31,901 bases of DNA from an uncultured bacterium. Lineage in GTDB: Bacteria; Bacillota; Clostridia; Oscillospirales; Oscillospiraceae. The notes under the pieces are model-generated. The model searched no databases. It was not told the DNA's origin and was given only the letters and a program-made list of their open reading frames with translations. The stretch is from the NCBI GenBank assembly GCA_947364395.1, contig CANASS010000023.1, positions 1-31,901 on the forward strand. The letters are read 5' to 3'. Both the position numbers and the translations under genes were made by a program. Below are positions 22,941 to 30,300 of the stretch, piece by piece (the stretch's first letter is position 1; each line of letters opens with the position of its first letter).

Positions 22941-23753
22941 TTGACTCAGATAATTACCGTCACCAACCAAAAGGGAGGGGTGGGCAAAACCACCACCGCC
23001 TCGGCCCTGGTGTGCGGGCTCCACCAGCGCGGGGCGAAGGTTTTGGGCATTGATCTGGACCCCCAGGGCAACCTGGGCTTTACTCTGGGGCTGGACATCG
23101 GCTCAAGCAGCACTGTCTACGACGTGTTCAAGGGGAACTGCTCTATGGAGGAGGCCATCGCCTCCACTGAGTACGGCGATGTACTGCCCTCAGATATTAT
23201 GCTGTCCGCCGCCGAGGTGGAGTTCACCGCCCCCCGCCGGGAGTTCATGCTCAGCGACCTGCTGATGGGAGTGCGGGACCGGTATGACTTCGTCATCATC
23301 GACACGCCCCCGGCGCTGAATGTCCTCACCGTCAACGCCTACGTGACCTCCACCGGCCTCATCGTGCCTATGGAGGCGGAGGTTCTCAGCCTGGTGGGCG
23401 TCACCCAGCTCCAGGAGACCATTGAGACGGTGCGGGACGCCTTCAACCCCAGCCTGAAGGTGATCGGCATCCTCATCAACAAATTCAACGGCCGGCTCAC
23501 CTTGTCCAAGGACATTCTGGAGCTGGCCCAGGAGGTTGCGGAGCAGCTGGACAGCCGGGTGTTTGAGGCCAAGATCCACCGGGGGGTGGGCGTGGCCATG
23601 GCCCCCGCCCACGGGCAGAGCGTGCTTACCTACCAGCCGGACTCCCGCCCCGCCCAGGATTTCCAAGAGATCGTGGACGTGGTGGCGGGGAATCGCTTCC
23701 CCCGGCCCAAGCCCACCTTCCGCCAGAAGTATATCTCTAAATTTTTCAACTAA
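22941..23753 (+). CDS. Orphan ParA/MinD-type ATPase
   Basis: A 270-residue ParA-family ATPase. It has the deviant Walker A KGGVGKTT (residues 11-18) with the signature Lys11, the A' motif IDLDPQGN (about 42-49) and Walker B FVIIDTPPA. The C-terminal pattern around YQPDSRPAQDFQEIVD matches ParA/Soj proteins that bind DNA non-specifically. No N-terminal HTH is present, and no ParB-like gene or parS-like repeat adjoins. Instead, a ComFB-domain gene follows after 17 bases, probably cotranscribed. Orphan ParA proteins in other bacteria position cargo such as chemoreceptor arrays, flagellar parts or carboxysomes. The motility setting suggests cargo positioning here, but chromosome segregation cannot be excluded. 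The TTG start is set by AGGGAGGG. Confidence 0.88.
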   Translation: MTQIITVTNQKGGVGKTTTASALVCGLHQRGAKVLGIDLDPQGNLGFTLGLDIGSSSTVYDVFKGNCSMEEAIASTEYGDVLPSDIMLSAAEVEFTAPRREFMLSDLLMGVRDRYDFVIIDTPPALNVLTVNAYVTSTGLIVPMEAEVLSLVGVTQLQETIETVRDAFNPSLKVIGILINKFNGRLTLSKDILELAQEVAEQLDSRVFEAKIHRGVGVAMAPAHGQSVLTYQPDSRPAQDFQEIVDVVAGNRFPRPKPTFRQKYISKFFN

Positions 23754-23770
23754 GTAAGGAGTACAGCGTC

Positions 23771-24460
23771 ATGGCATCTAAGGATAAGACCAGCAAGACC
23801 GCGCGGGTGATGAACCTGCTGAGCAAAAAGCCCGATCCCGCCGCCGAGGAGGCCGCCGCCCCAGAGGCCCCCGCCGCGCCCGCGGCCCCGGTGCCCCCCA
23901 TCGTCACCTCCATGGCCCCGGACGCGGCGGTGTCGGTGCAGATCAAGAACGCTCTGGAGGACGCCCTGGAAGGGGAATTGGAGGCCGTCCAGCCCGCCGC
24001 CCCCGCCCCCTCCCAGCCCGAGGCCGTCTCCGTGGCGGTGCAGGCGGCCCCGGAGTCCGCGCCGGAGCCCGAACCCCAGCCCCTTCCTGCGGAGCCCGAG
24101 CCGGAGCCCCAGGCTGAGAAGCCGGAGGAGCCGGCTGAGCCCGCCCCGGCGGAGGAAGCGCCCGTCCGCCAGTTTGTGGAGCCGGAAAACCCGGGCTACA
24201 TCAATGTGATGCAGGTGCTGGTGGAGGAGAAGGCCCCCAAGTATGTGGAGATGTTCGGCCTGTGCACCTGCAAGCGCTGCATGGAGGATGTAAAGGCCTT
24301 CACCTTGAACCACCTTCCCCCCAAGTACGTGGTGCTGGAGCCCAACGACCGGGTGCCCCGGCTGACAGTGTACGAGGGCAAGTTCAGCAGCGATATCACG
24401 GCCCAGCTGCTTCAGGCCTGCAAGGTGGTCATGGAGACCCCCCATCACACCCGGGGCTGA
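23771..24460 (+). CDS. ComFB-domain protein with basic N-terminus and disordered linker
   Basis: A 229-residue protein in three parts. Residues 1-20 are basic (eight Lys/Arg among them). Residues 21-139 are Pro/Ala/Glu-rich and predicted disordered, with one short possible helix (about 56-70). Residues 140-225 match the ComFB family: NVMQVLVEEKAPKYV, the Cys motif CTCKRC (Cys165, Cys167, Cys170), then VKAFTLNHLPPKYVV. ComFB proteins were first tied to competence in Bacillus, and a cyanobacterial family member has been reported to bind c-di-GMP; which ligand applies here is unknown. The gene lies 17 bases after the ParA-like gene with a TAAGGAG site, so the two probably form an operon. The layout (basic N-terminus, linker, folded domain) recalls partner proteins that stimulate ParA ATPases. 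A bidirectional terminator follows. Confidence 0.82.
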   Translation: MASKDKTSKTARVMNLLSKKPDPAAEEAAAPEAPAAPAAPVPPIVTSMAPDAAVSVQIKNALEDALEGELEAVQPAAPAPSQPEAVSVAVQAAPESAPEPEPQPLPAEPEPEPQAEKPEEPAEPAPAEEAPVRQFVEPENPGYINVMQVLVEEKAPKYVEMFGLCTCKRCMEDVKAFTLNHLPPKYVVLEPNDRVPRLTVYEGKFSSDITAQLLQACKVVMETPHHTRG

Positions 24461-24467
24461 ACAAAGG

Positions 24468-24510
24468 AAAAACTCTGGCGGATGGTTTCCATCCGCCAGA
24501 GTTTTTATCT
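24468..24510. terminator. Bidirectional terminator between ComFB and EAL-HDOD genes
   Basis: ACTCTGGCGGATGG (24472-24485) pairs perfectly with 24489-24502 around TTT, flanked by A-rich sequence on one side and T5 plus T5 on the other. It serves convergent genes that end at 24460 (+) and 24523 (-). Confidence 0.93.
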
Positions 24511-24522
24511 TTTTGAGAGGGT

Positions 24523-25818
24523 TTAGCTCTGGGAGCCATCGGAGGCCTCGTCCTCGGGGGGAAGCTGCTGGGGGTAGGGGCTGGTGAGCTGTTCCCACAG
24601 GGTGTTCACATTTTCCATGCAGATGAAGTAAACGCTGGTCATCATATTGTCGGGGATGCCCAGTTCCTCCGCCAAAGCGGTGATCTTTTCCCAGTCGGCG
24701 GACTCGTAGCTGAGCACCAGGTCAAACAGCTTGCCGCAGCGGCCCTCGTGGGTGAGCAGGGCGGTCTTGATCTCGTCGGCCACCGGCACCTCTGCCAGAA
24801 TCTCCTCCAGGGGGGCGTCGATGAGGTAGTTCAGGGTGGAGAACATGCCCATGAGATAGGCCTCCGACTTGGAGATGGGCATGTTTTTGGCGTGGTTCAT
24901 CAGCTCGCTGCAAAAGTTGGCCCGCAGGAAGGAGCGCTTCAGGAACTCTTCGGAGCCGGGGTCCACCTCGTTCTCCGCGTTGCTGGCGCTGAGCAGGTAA
25001 ATCCACTGTTTCAGCTGGCCCAGGCCCAGGGTCATGATGGCCTGGGTGATGGTGGTGGCGCGGTGGCGCAGGGCGAAGTAAGCGGAGTTGACCATCTTCA
25101 GCAGGCCGTAGGTCAGGCTGGCGTCGGCGGCGATCATCTGCTCGATCTCCTCCACGTTGGGCTCATCCCTGGTGACGGCCACCATCAGCTGGAAGAAGTT
25201 GCTCTGGATGTAGGCGCTGCTGTGGGCCTGGGTGGTGAGCTTGGCCGCCACATAGGGGCCCTCCAGCCCGTCCGCCCCCAGGGCCACCGCCCGCTGGTAC
25301 AGCTTCTCCTCGTTGATGTGGGTGACGATGCACTTGATGTTCATGCTGTGGGCGATCTCCACCGTGTTGCGGATGGTGAGCTCAGTGGCGGTCTTGGCGT
25401 TGATCTTGATGAAGTGGATGTCGTCCAGCAGGGAGAGGTACCGGGGGGTGAACTGGAAGTCGTTCACGGCGATGCGGTAGCCCTCCTTGGCGTACTGCTG
25501 CACCAGGTGCATGGACAGCGGATGGATGATGACCGCGTCGTCGATCTGGATGACCAGGTCGCTCTTGTCAAACAGCCGGGGGGTCTTTTTCATCAGGAGC
25601 ATGGTGGTGAAGGTCATGAAATTCAGCGTGCCCTTCAGCACCTTGGGGCTGTTGTCGGTGAGAAAATTGTAGATGGTGTTGGCGGCGGCAAATTCCGCGC
25701 TGGACGTGGAGCTGTCACTACTGAAGGCCTGATTGGCGCCATGGTAAAGGATCTCATGTCCAAGGGTGTTGCCCGCAGCGTCTCGAATGGGTTGCCGCAC
25801 GATATATCTGCCGCTCAT
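24523..25818 (-). CDS. Degenerate EAL plus HDOD domain protein (YuxH-like)
   Basis: A 431-residue cytoplasmic protein with an N-terminal EAL-like fold (about 1-200) and a C-terminal HDOD domain (about 205-400), the architecture of YuxH and CdgJ-type proteins. The phosphodiesterase site is degraded: HEILYHG (21-27) replaces E(A/V)L-x-R, AVNDFQF (117-123) replaces the DDFGxG loop, and IKINA (137-141) replaces the IKID strand. c-di-GMP hydrolysis is therefore not expected, although binding to a partner is possible. The HDOD part has NVEEIEQMIAADASLTYGLL and a long helical segment. The gene is the last of a run from flhA through cheV (33-base gap after cheV, GGAGG site), which ties it to motility control. 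Confidence 0.88.
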   Translation of the reverse strand: MSGRYIVRQPIRDAAGNTLGHEILYHGANQAFSSDSSTSSAEFAAANTIYNFLTDNSPKVLKGTLNFMTFTTMLLMKKTPRLFDKSDLVIQIDDAVIIHPLSMHLVQQYAKEGYRIAVNDFQFTPRYLSLLDDIHFIKINAKTATELTIRNTVEIAHSMNIKCIVTHINEEKLYQRAVALGADGLEGPYVAAKLTTQAHSSAYIQSNFFQLMVAVTRDEPNVEEIEQMIAADASLTYGLLKMVNSAYFALRHRATTITQAIMTLGLGQLKQWIYLLSASNAENEVDPGSEEFLKRSFLRANFCSELMNHAKNMPISKSEAYLMGMFSTLNYLIDAPLEEILAEVPVADEIKTALLTHEGRCGKLFDLVLSYESADWEKITALAEELGIPDNMMTSVYFICMENVNTLWEQLTSPYPQQLPPEDEASDGSQS

Positions 25819-25851
25819 AGAAAATTGCCTCCTATCCTGTCCTGTCCGGTA

Positions 25852-26784
25852 TTAGACCCGTACCTGCTTGTCCTGGCGCAGGAGCAGATGGTCCATTACA
25901 TCCACCAGATGGCCGATTTCCGGCTTGGTGAGCTGTTCGTCCGCGCCCAGGTCCCGGCCCTTGCGGCGCATCTCCTCGCTGATGAGGGAGGAGAAAATGA
26001 TGAGGGGAATATGTTTGAACCGGGCGCTGTCCTTCACCAGCTTGGTCAGCCGGTGGCCGTCCATCTGCGGCATCTCAATGTCGGTGATGATGAGGGCCAC
26101 GTCCCGGCTCAGATCGCCCTCCTGGGGCAGGGCGGCCAGGGCCTCCCACAGCTCCAGGCCGTTGGAGAACATGTGCAGGTTGACGTAGTTGGCCTTGCGC
26201 AGAGAGTCCTCGATCATTTTGCTCAGCAGGACGGAGTCCTCCGCCACCCAGATGGGCTTGTCGTTGCGCTCACGGGGGCCCAGCTGCTCCACCTCGGACA
26301 TCTGGATGGAGGTCTCCGGGGCGATCTCCGCCACAATGCGCTCAAAGTCCAGAATGGTGACCAGCTCGCCGTCGCACTGGGCGATGCCGGTGGCCACGCC
26401 CTCGGTGCCGCCGGACACGGTCTTGTCCGGCTTCTGGATGTCCGTCCAGGAGATGCGGCTGATGCGGTCCACGGTGTGCACCCGGAAGGCGATGAACATC
26501 TTGTTGAAGTTGGTGATGATGAAGATGTCCTTGGGGTCCTTGGGGCTTTCCACGCCCAGGTAGTTGGGCAGATCCACCACGGTGAGCACCGTATCCCGGG
26601 GCTTGAAGATGCCCTCCACCGCCTGATGGGCCATGGGCATGGGCTTCACCGGGGCGGAAATCATGATCTCCCGCACCTTGGCCACATTGATGCCGTAGAG
26701 GTTGCCGCCAATGGTGAATTTCATGATCTCGATCTCATTGGTCCCGGACTCCAGCAGGATGCCTTGCTTGTTTTCTTCCATCAT
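25852..26784 (-). CDS. cheV: Chemotaxis coupling-receiver protein CheV
   Basis: CheV combines a CheW-type coupling domain with a receiver domain and tunes receptor-kinase coupling, mainly in adaptation. Here the CheW part is about residues 15-160 and the receiver about 175-310. Receiver residues are intact: acidic Glu182-Asp183 in WVAEDS, phosphoacceptor Asp235 in IITDIEMPQMDG, Ser265 in IIFSS and Lys287 in LTKPE. The 310-residue length is normal. The ATG at 26784 is used because AAAGGGAG lies 8 bases upstream; a GTG at 26793 would overlap that site. It follows cheD after 30 bases and precedes the EAL-HDOD gene. Confidence 0.95.
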   Translation of the reverse strand: MMEENKQGILLESGTNEIEIMKFTIGGNLYGINVAKVREIMISAPVKPMPMAHQAVEGIFKPRDTVLTVVDLPNYLGVESPKDPKDIFIITNFNKMFIAFRVHTVDRISRISWTDIQKPDKTVSGGTEGVATGIAQCDGELVTILDFERIVAEIAPETSIQMSEVEQLGPRERNDKPIWVAEDSVLLSKMIEDSLRKANYVNLHMFSNGLELWEALAALPQEGDLSRDVALIITDIEMPQMDGHRLTKLVKDSARFKHIPLIIFSSLISEEMRRKGRDLGADEQLTKPEIGHLVDVMDHLLLRQDKQVRV

Positions 26785-26792
26785 TTCCAACA

Positions 26793-26800
26793 CTCCCTTT
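26793..26800 (-). promoter_or_regulatory. Ribosome binding site that sets the cheV start
   Basis: AAAGGGAG on the reverse strand lies 8 bases before ATG 26784. The more upstream in-frame GTG (26793) begins inside this site and is therefore unlikely. Confidence 0.75.
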
Positions 26801-26814
26801 CCGCTTGCGCGGTG

Positions 26815-27294
26815 TCAAATGATAAGTTCCTTGCGGCCATAGCTCCGAATACAGGCCAGGCCGGTATTCACATCAAAGAGCAGGGTGCGGGCCACCGTTC
26901 CGCCCACATCCTCCTTCAGCAGGCGGATGCCCTCCTTTTTCAGGTTGAGCTTGACGCTGTCGATATTCCGCTGCCCGATGTTGCCCATCGCGCCGCTGCT
27001 GTCTTTGAACATCATAGCCCCGCCGGCGATCTTGGCGGTGATCCTGGAGCGGCTGGCGCCCTTGGCCTCCATCTGCTTCAAGGTCTCTCTGATCCCGGTA
27101 TCGGCATATTTCATCGGGTTCTTCCGCCCCGTCTCCATATTCAGCGGCAGCATAATGTGCACCAGGGCCCCCAGCTTGAGGACCGGGTCGTGCAGGCAAA
27201 TGCCGATGCAGGACCCCAGCGCGTAGGTAACCAGCATACCCTCACCCTTGGCCATCTTCATGTCCGCAATACCGATCGTGATCTTATCAGCCAT
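26815..27294 (-). CDS. cheD: Chemoreceptor glutamine deamidase CheD
   Basis: CheD deamidates receptor glutamines and, in Bacillus, also binds CheC to raise its phosphatase activity. The 159-residue protein has the full active site: Thr23 in LVTYALGSC, Cys29 in GSCIGICLHD and His46 in LVHIMLP, in the same order and spacing as known CheD proteins. The C-terminal half has IAGGAMMF and the segment NIGQRNIDSVK. The start ATG lies inside the end of cheC (8-base overlap), so CheC and CheD are probably made together, which suits their known partnership. cheV follows after 30 bases. Confidence 0.96.
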   Translation of the reverse strand: MADKITIGIADMKMAKGEGMLVTYALGSCIGICLHDPVLKLGALVHIMLPLNMETGRKNPMKYADTGIRETLKQMEAKGASRSRITAKIAGGAMMFKDSSGAMGNIGQRNIDSVKLNLKKEGIRLLKEDVGGTVARTLLFDVNTGLACIRSYGRKELII

Positions 27295-27913
27295 CGCTCA
27301 CGCCCAACCTCCGTAACAAAGCGTTCAGCGACCGGAGGTCCGGCGACATCAGCAGCCGGCAGGGGACCTCCTTGTTCTCGCTCACAAAGTTGCCTCCAAT
27401 GGTCATGATGTAGTCGGACTGCCCGCCGTACTCCGCCATAGGCACGGCCAGAATGGCACCCTGCATGTCCACGGTGTAGGCGGGGACGGTGAGGTTCACA
27501 TTCATGCCGGACAGGCCGCTCAGGGCGTTGATGAAGGTGGAGATCATGATGTTACCCACCTCCACCAGGGCGGAATTCTCCATCTCTGACAGCTCGGAGT
27601 AGTCGGTGATGGTCCGGGACAGGGTGCTGTTCAGCACCGTGTTGACAAATTCCAGGGGCTGCACCGACAGCATGATGCCGGACAGCTGCCCGCTCATTTT
27701 CACCAGCACGCCGGCGGTGATCTCCTCCGGGCCGCCGATCCACTCGATGGCCTCGTTATAGCCCATGATGCGCACCTCTGGCAGGGTGATGCGCACCGTG
27801 CGCCCCAGCATTTGAGACAGAGCGGTGGCGGCGTTGCCGGTGCCAACGCTGCCGATCTCCCGGAGGGTGTCCAGCTCCAGGGAGTTCAGCTCGTCGTAGT
27901 TTTTAATCGCCAT
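27287..27913 (-). CDS. cheC: CheY-P phosphatase CheC
   Basis: CheC dephosphorylates CheY-P and works with CheD in adaptation. The 208-residue protein has the two expected repeats. The family consensus is D/S-xxx-E-xx-N. Repeat 1 reads D15-xxx-E19-xx-S22 (REIGSVGTGN), with Ser in place of the usual catalytic Asn. Repeat 2 reads S114-xxx-E118-xx-N121 (VEVGNIM) and is intact. Activity is therefore expected mainly from the second site. The rest (AVPMAEYGGQSDYIMTIGG and so on) follows the family. The start has a GGAGGG site, and cheD overlaps the 3' end by 8 bases. It follows the FlgG-like gene after 18 bases. Confidence 0.95.
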   Translation of the reverse strand: MAIKNYDELNSLELDTLREIGSVGTGNAATALSQMLGRTVRITLPEVRIMGYNEAIEWIGGPEEITAGVLVKMSGQLSGIMLSVQPLEFVNTVLNSTLSRTITDYSELSEMENSALVEVGNIMISTFINALSGLSGMNVNLTVPAYTVDMQGAILAVPMAEYGGQSDYIMTIGGNFVSENKEVPCRLLMSPDLRSLNALLRRLGVSDG

Positions 27914-27931
27914 TGGGTTCCCTCCTATCTA

Positions 27932-28681
27932 TCAGGTGCGCAGATTGTTGATGGTGCTTTCGATCTCGTCGGAGGTCTGCACCATCTTCAGGGCCAGGCC
28001 GTAAGCCCGCTGGGATTCAATGACCTTGGTGTATTCCTCGGCCAGGTCGGCGTTGGAGCCCTCCACCACGCCCTGGCGCAGCCGGCCGGTGCCGTAGATC
28101 AGGTTGCCGTTCTTGTCCACGGGCAGGTAGCGTGTGTCGTCGATCTGGGTCATGCCGTCATAGTTGATATAGTCGAAAACGCCGATGGGCAGGGGATCGG
28201 TGGAGCTGCTGTCGGGCACCTCGATGAGGCCGCCCACATTGCTGAGCACAAACCGCCCCTCGTCGTCCCCCAGGAAATAGGTGAGCTCGATGATGGGGTT
28301 GCCGTTCTCATCGACCTCGCCGGTGGGGGTCTCCCGCGCGGACCTGACGAACGCGCCGTTGCGGGTGTAGGTCACCTCGCCCGTTGTCAGGTCCACCAGG
28401 GCGAAGAAGCCGTCCCCCTCGATCATGTAGTCCAGGATGCGGCCGAAGTCCTCCACCGGGCCCTGGGAGTTGTCCTTGGAGGTCATGAGCAGCCGGGCAC
28501 CCACGCCCATGGGCAGCTCGGCGTTGATGCCCTTGTGGTTCTGGTACAGCAGGGCGGTGAAGTCGGCGCGGTTTGCCTTGAAGCCCATGGTGTTCAGGTT
28601 GGCAATGTTGTCGCCGTGGATGTTCATCCGCTTGAGCTGCTGGGAAGCGCCCACCGCGCCGATATAGAAGGATTGATTCAT
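27932..28681 (-). CDS. flgG: Flagellar rod protein, FlgG/FlhP-like
   Basis: One of two FlgF/FlgG-family rod proteins that follow sigD. The 249-residue protein starts with the conserved N-terminal rod motif GASQQLKRMNIHGDNIANLNTMGFKA (about residues 11-36, shown here as pattern: NIANxxTxGFK). A central FlgE/F/G-type beta domain has EGDGFFALVD, and the C-terminus has VEGSNADLAEEYTKVIESQRAYGLA, typical of the terminal rod/hook helix. The assembled protein is exported and forms the distal or proximal rod. FlgG is the more usual label for this pattern, but FlgF/FlhP is possible. It is 14 bases from the preceding rod gene and 18 from cheC. Confidence 0.85.
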   Translation of the reverse strand: MNQSFYIGAVGASQQLKRMNIHGDNIANLNTMGFKANRADFTALLYQNHKGINAELPMGVGARLLMTSKDNSQGPVEDFGRILDYMIEGDGFFALVDLTTGEVTYTRNGAFVRSARETPTGEVDENGNPIIELTYFLGDDEGRFVLSNVGGLIEVPDSSSTDPLPIGVFDYINYDGMTQIDDTRYLPVDKNGNLIYGTGRLRQGVVEGSNADLAEEYTKVIESQRAYGLALKMVQTSDEIESTINNLRT

Positions 28682-28695
28682 GTCATTTCACCTCG

Positions 28696-29451
28696 TCATC
28701 CCATGCGGCCCACGTCGCTGGCGGAGTGGCCCATGACCTCGTCGTAGATCTTGGTCACCGTGGCGCAGCTTTGCAGCGCCCGCTGGCAGGTGAGCATCTC
28801 GGTCATCTGCTGGATCATGTCGGCGTTGGACCGCTCCAGGTATTTCCACAGCACGTAGGGGGTCTGCACGGCCTGGGCCCCCTCGCCGGTGAAGAAGCCG
28901 TCGCCGTTGTGCTCCAGCTGGGCCACGTCCTCGAACTCGTAGACGCCCACGGTGCCCAGATAGCCGCCGGTGTCCTTGTGGAAGATATTGCCCTGATCGT
29001 CCACGTTCAGCTTATCGGTGCGCAGCTGGATGCGCTCCCCATCGGGGTTGAGCACGTAGCCCATGCCGGGGAAGCACAGGTAGCCCTCGTCGTCCAGGGA
29101 AAAGCTGCCCGCCCGGGTATAGACGGTGCCGCCCTCCAGGCTTTGGATGGCGAAGAAGCCCTCTCCCATGATGGCGAAATCCAGGGGGATGTTGGTGGGC
29201 TCGGGGACGCCCTGGGAGTAGTCCACATAGACCTCGTCGTTGGCGCGGATGTAACTCTGGCGTCCGATGTCGGTGTAGATCTTCTCGCGGTTGCCCACCC
29301 GGGTGTACATCACGTCGTCGAAGGTTCTGGCGGTGTACCGGCTCTGCTTGAAGCCGGCGGTGGATACGTTCACCAGGTTGTTGCCCACCACGTTCAGGTT
29401 CTGCTGCTGGGTGTGCATGCCGGAGGTGAGGTTGTAGAAACCTTTAAACAT
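28696..29451 (-). CDS. flgF: Flagellar rod protein, FlgF/FlhO-like
   Basis: A 251-residue rod protein of the FlgF/FlgG family. The N-terminus holds GMHTQQQNLNVVGNNLVNVSTAGFKQ (split pattern NNLVNVSTAGFK), the central part MGEGFFAIQS and TRAGSFSLDDEGYL, and the C-terminus LERSNADMIQQMTEMLTCQRALQ, all standard. Export is through the FlhA gate. In Bacillus the pair flhO-flhP has the same order and the same family, so the exact FlgF versus FlgG label is uncertain. The gene starts 6 bases after the sigD stop codon, and the second rod gene follows after 14 bases, all of which indicates one transcript. Confidence 0.82.
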   Translation of the reverse strand: MFKGFYNLTSGMHTQQQNLNVVGNNLVNVSTAGFKQSRYTARTFDDVMYTRVGNREKIYTDIGRQSYIRANDEVYVDYSQGVPEPTNIPLDFAIMGEGFFAIQSLEGGTVYTRAGSFSLDDEGYLCFPGMGYVLNPDGERIQLRTDKLNVDDQGNIFHKDTGGYLGTVGVYEFEDVAQLEHNGDGFFTGEGAQAVQTPYVLWKYLERSNADMIQQMTEMLTCQRALQSCATVTKIYDEVMGHSASDVGRMG

Positions 29452-29457
29452 CTTGCA

Positions 29458-30300
29458 TCATGCCTTCTTCCGCTTTTTGGATGGTTTTTTCGGGGCCTCG
29501 CTGTTCATGTATGCGCCCATGTGCTCCCGCAGCTTCTGGATGGCCCGGGAGTGGATCTGGGAGATGCGGGGCTCGCTGACCTGCATCACCTGGGCGATCT
29601 CCTTCATGTGAAGGTTCTTTTCATAGTAGAGGGACAGGACGATCTGCTCGTTTTTTTGCAGGGAGGCGATCCCCTGGGCCAGGGTTTCCTGAAGCTCCTG
29701 GTCCTCCAGCACGGCCTCGGGCTGTACGGCGGGGTCCTCGGTGGACACCTCGAAGCGGTAGCCCTCCAGGTCACGGGCGTCCATCAGCGCGTCCAGGGAC
29801 AGGGTATTGGACAGCGCCACCCGGGCGGTCTCTTTTTGATACTTGTCGGTGGGGATGCCCAGGTGGGCGGCCACCTCCTGGTCGGTGGGGAACCGGCCCA
29901 GCTCGTTGGACAGGGAGGACACCGCCGCGTCGATCTCCTTGGCCCGCTGGCGGATGTTCCGGGGCAGCCAGTCCTGTTTCCGGGCCAGGTCGATGACCAT
30001 GCCCCGGATGCGTTTGGCCACATAGGTCTCAAACTTGATGCCCTTATCCAGGTCGAACTTGTCGATGGAGCTGAGCAGGGTGAGAATACCCTCGCTGACG
30101 ATGTCGTCCACCTGGGCGAAGCTGCTGTACACGCCGCGGATCTGCAGGGCCGCGCTTTTGATGAGCCCTTCGTACCGCAGAACCAGGGGCCATTTCAAGG
30201 TCTCGTCCCCGGTCTGCTTGTAGAGGGCCAGCAGGTCGGAGGTCCCCATGGCCTCGATTTCGGACTCAGTGTAGTGCCGCTGGGCGACGCCTGTGCTCAT
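29458..30300 (-). CDS. sigD: Flagellar sigma factor SigD/FliA
   Basis: The sigma-28-type factor directs RNA polymerase to late flagellar and chemotaxis promoters and is inhibited by FlgM. The 280-residue protein has region 2 (about 38-110) with DDIVSEGILTLLSSIDKFDLD and the -10-binding segment KFETYVAKRIRGMVIDLARK, region 3 (about 111-185) with WLPRNIRQRAKEID, and region 4 (about 205-262) with the HTH MKEIAQVMQVSEPRISQIHS. A highly basic C-terminal tail KKPSKKRKKA extends past the usual end. The ATG overlaps the flhA stop codon by 4 bases (ATGA), which indicates coupling. The matching sigma-D-type promoters lie at 3865-3891 and 22873-22900 in this same window. Confidence 0.95.
   Translation of the reverse strand: MSTGVAQRHYTESEIEAMGTSDLLALYKQTGDETLKWPLVLRYEGLIKSAALQIRGVYSSFAQVDDIVSEGILTLLSSIDKFDLDKGIKFETYVAKRIRGMVIDLARKQDWLPRNIRQRAKEIDAAVSSLSNELGRFPTDQEVAAHLGIPTDKYQKETARVALSNTLSLDALMDARDLEGYRFEVSTEDPAVQPEAVLEDQELQETLAQGIASLQKNEQIVLSLYYEKNLHMKEIAQVMQVSEPRISQIHSRAIQKLREHMGAYMNSEAPKKPSKKRKKA

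Noticed and set aside
22941..23753. The ParA-like gene as a plasmid or chromosome partition locus
   Set aside because: No ParB gene, parS-like repeat or replication gene is nearby; the setting is a motility region. It is not excluded fully but is not supported.
24748..27408. An 886-codon open frame on the + strand opposite the EAL-HDOD, cheV and cheD genes
   Set aside because: The same Gly/His/Val/Leu-rich shadow pattern; the opposite strand carries cheV and cheD with intact active-site residues.
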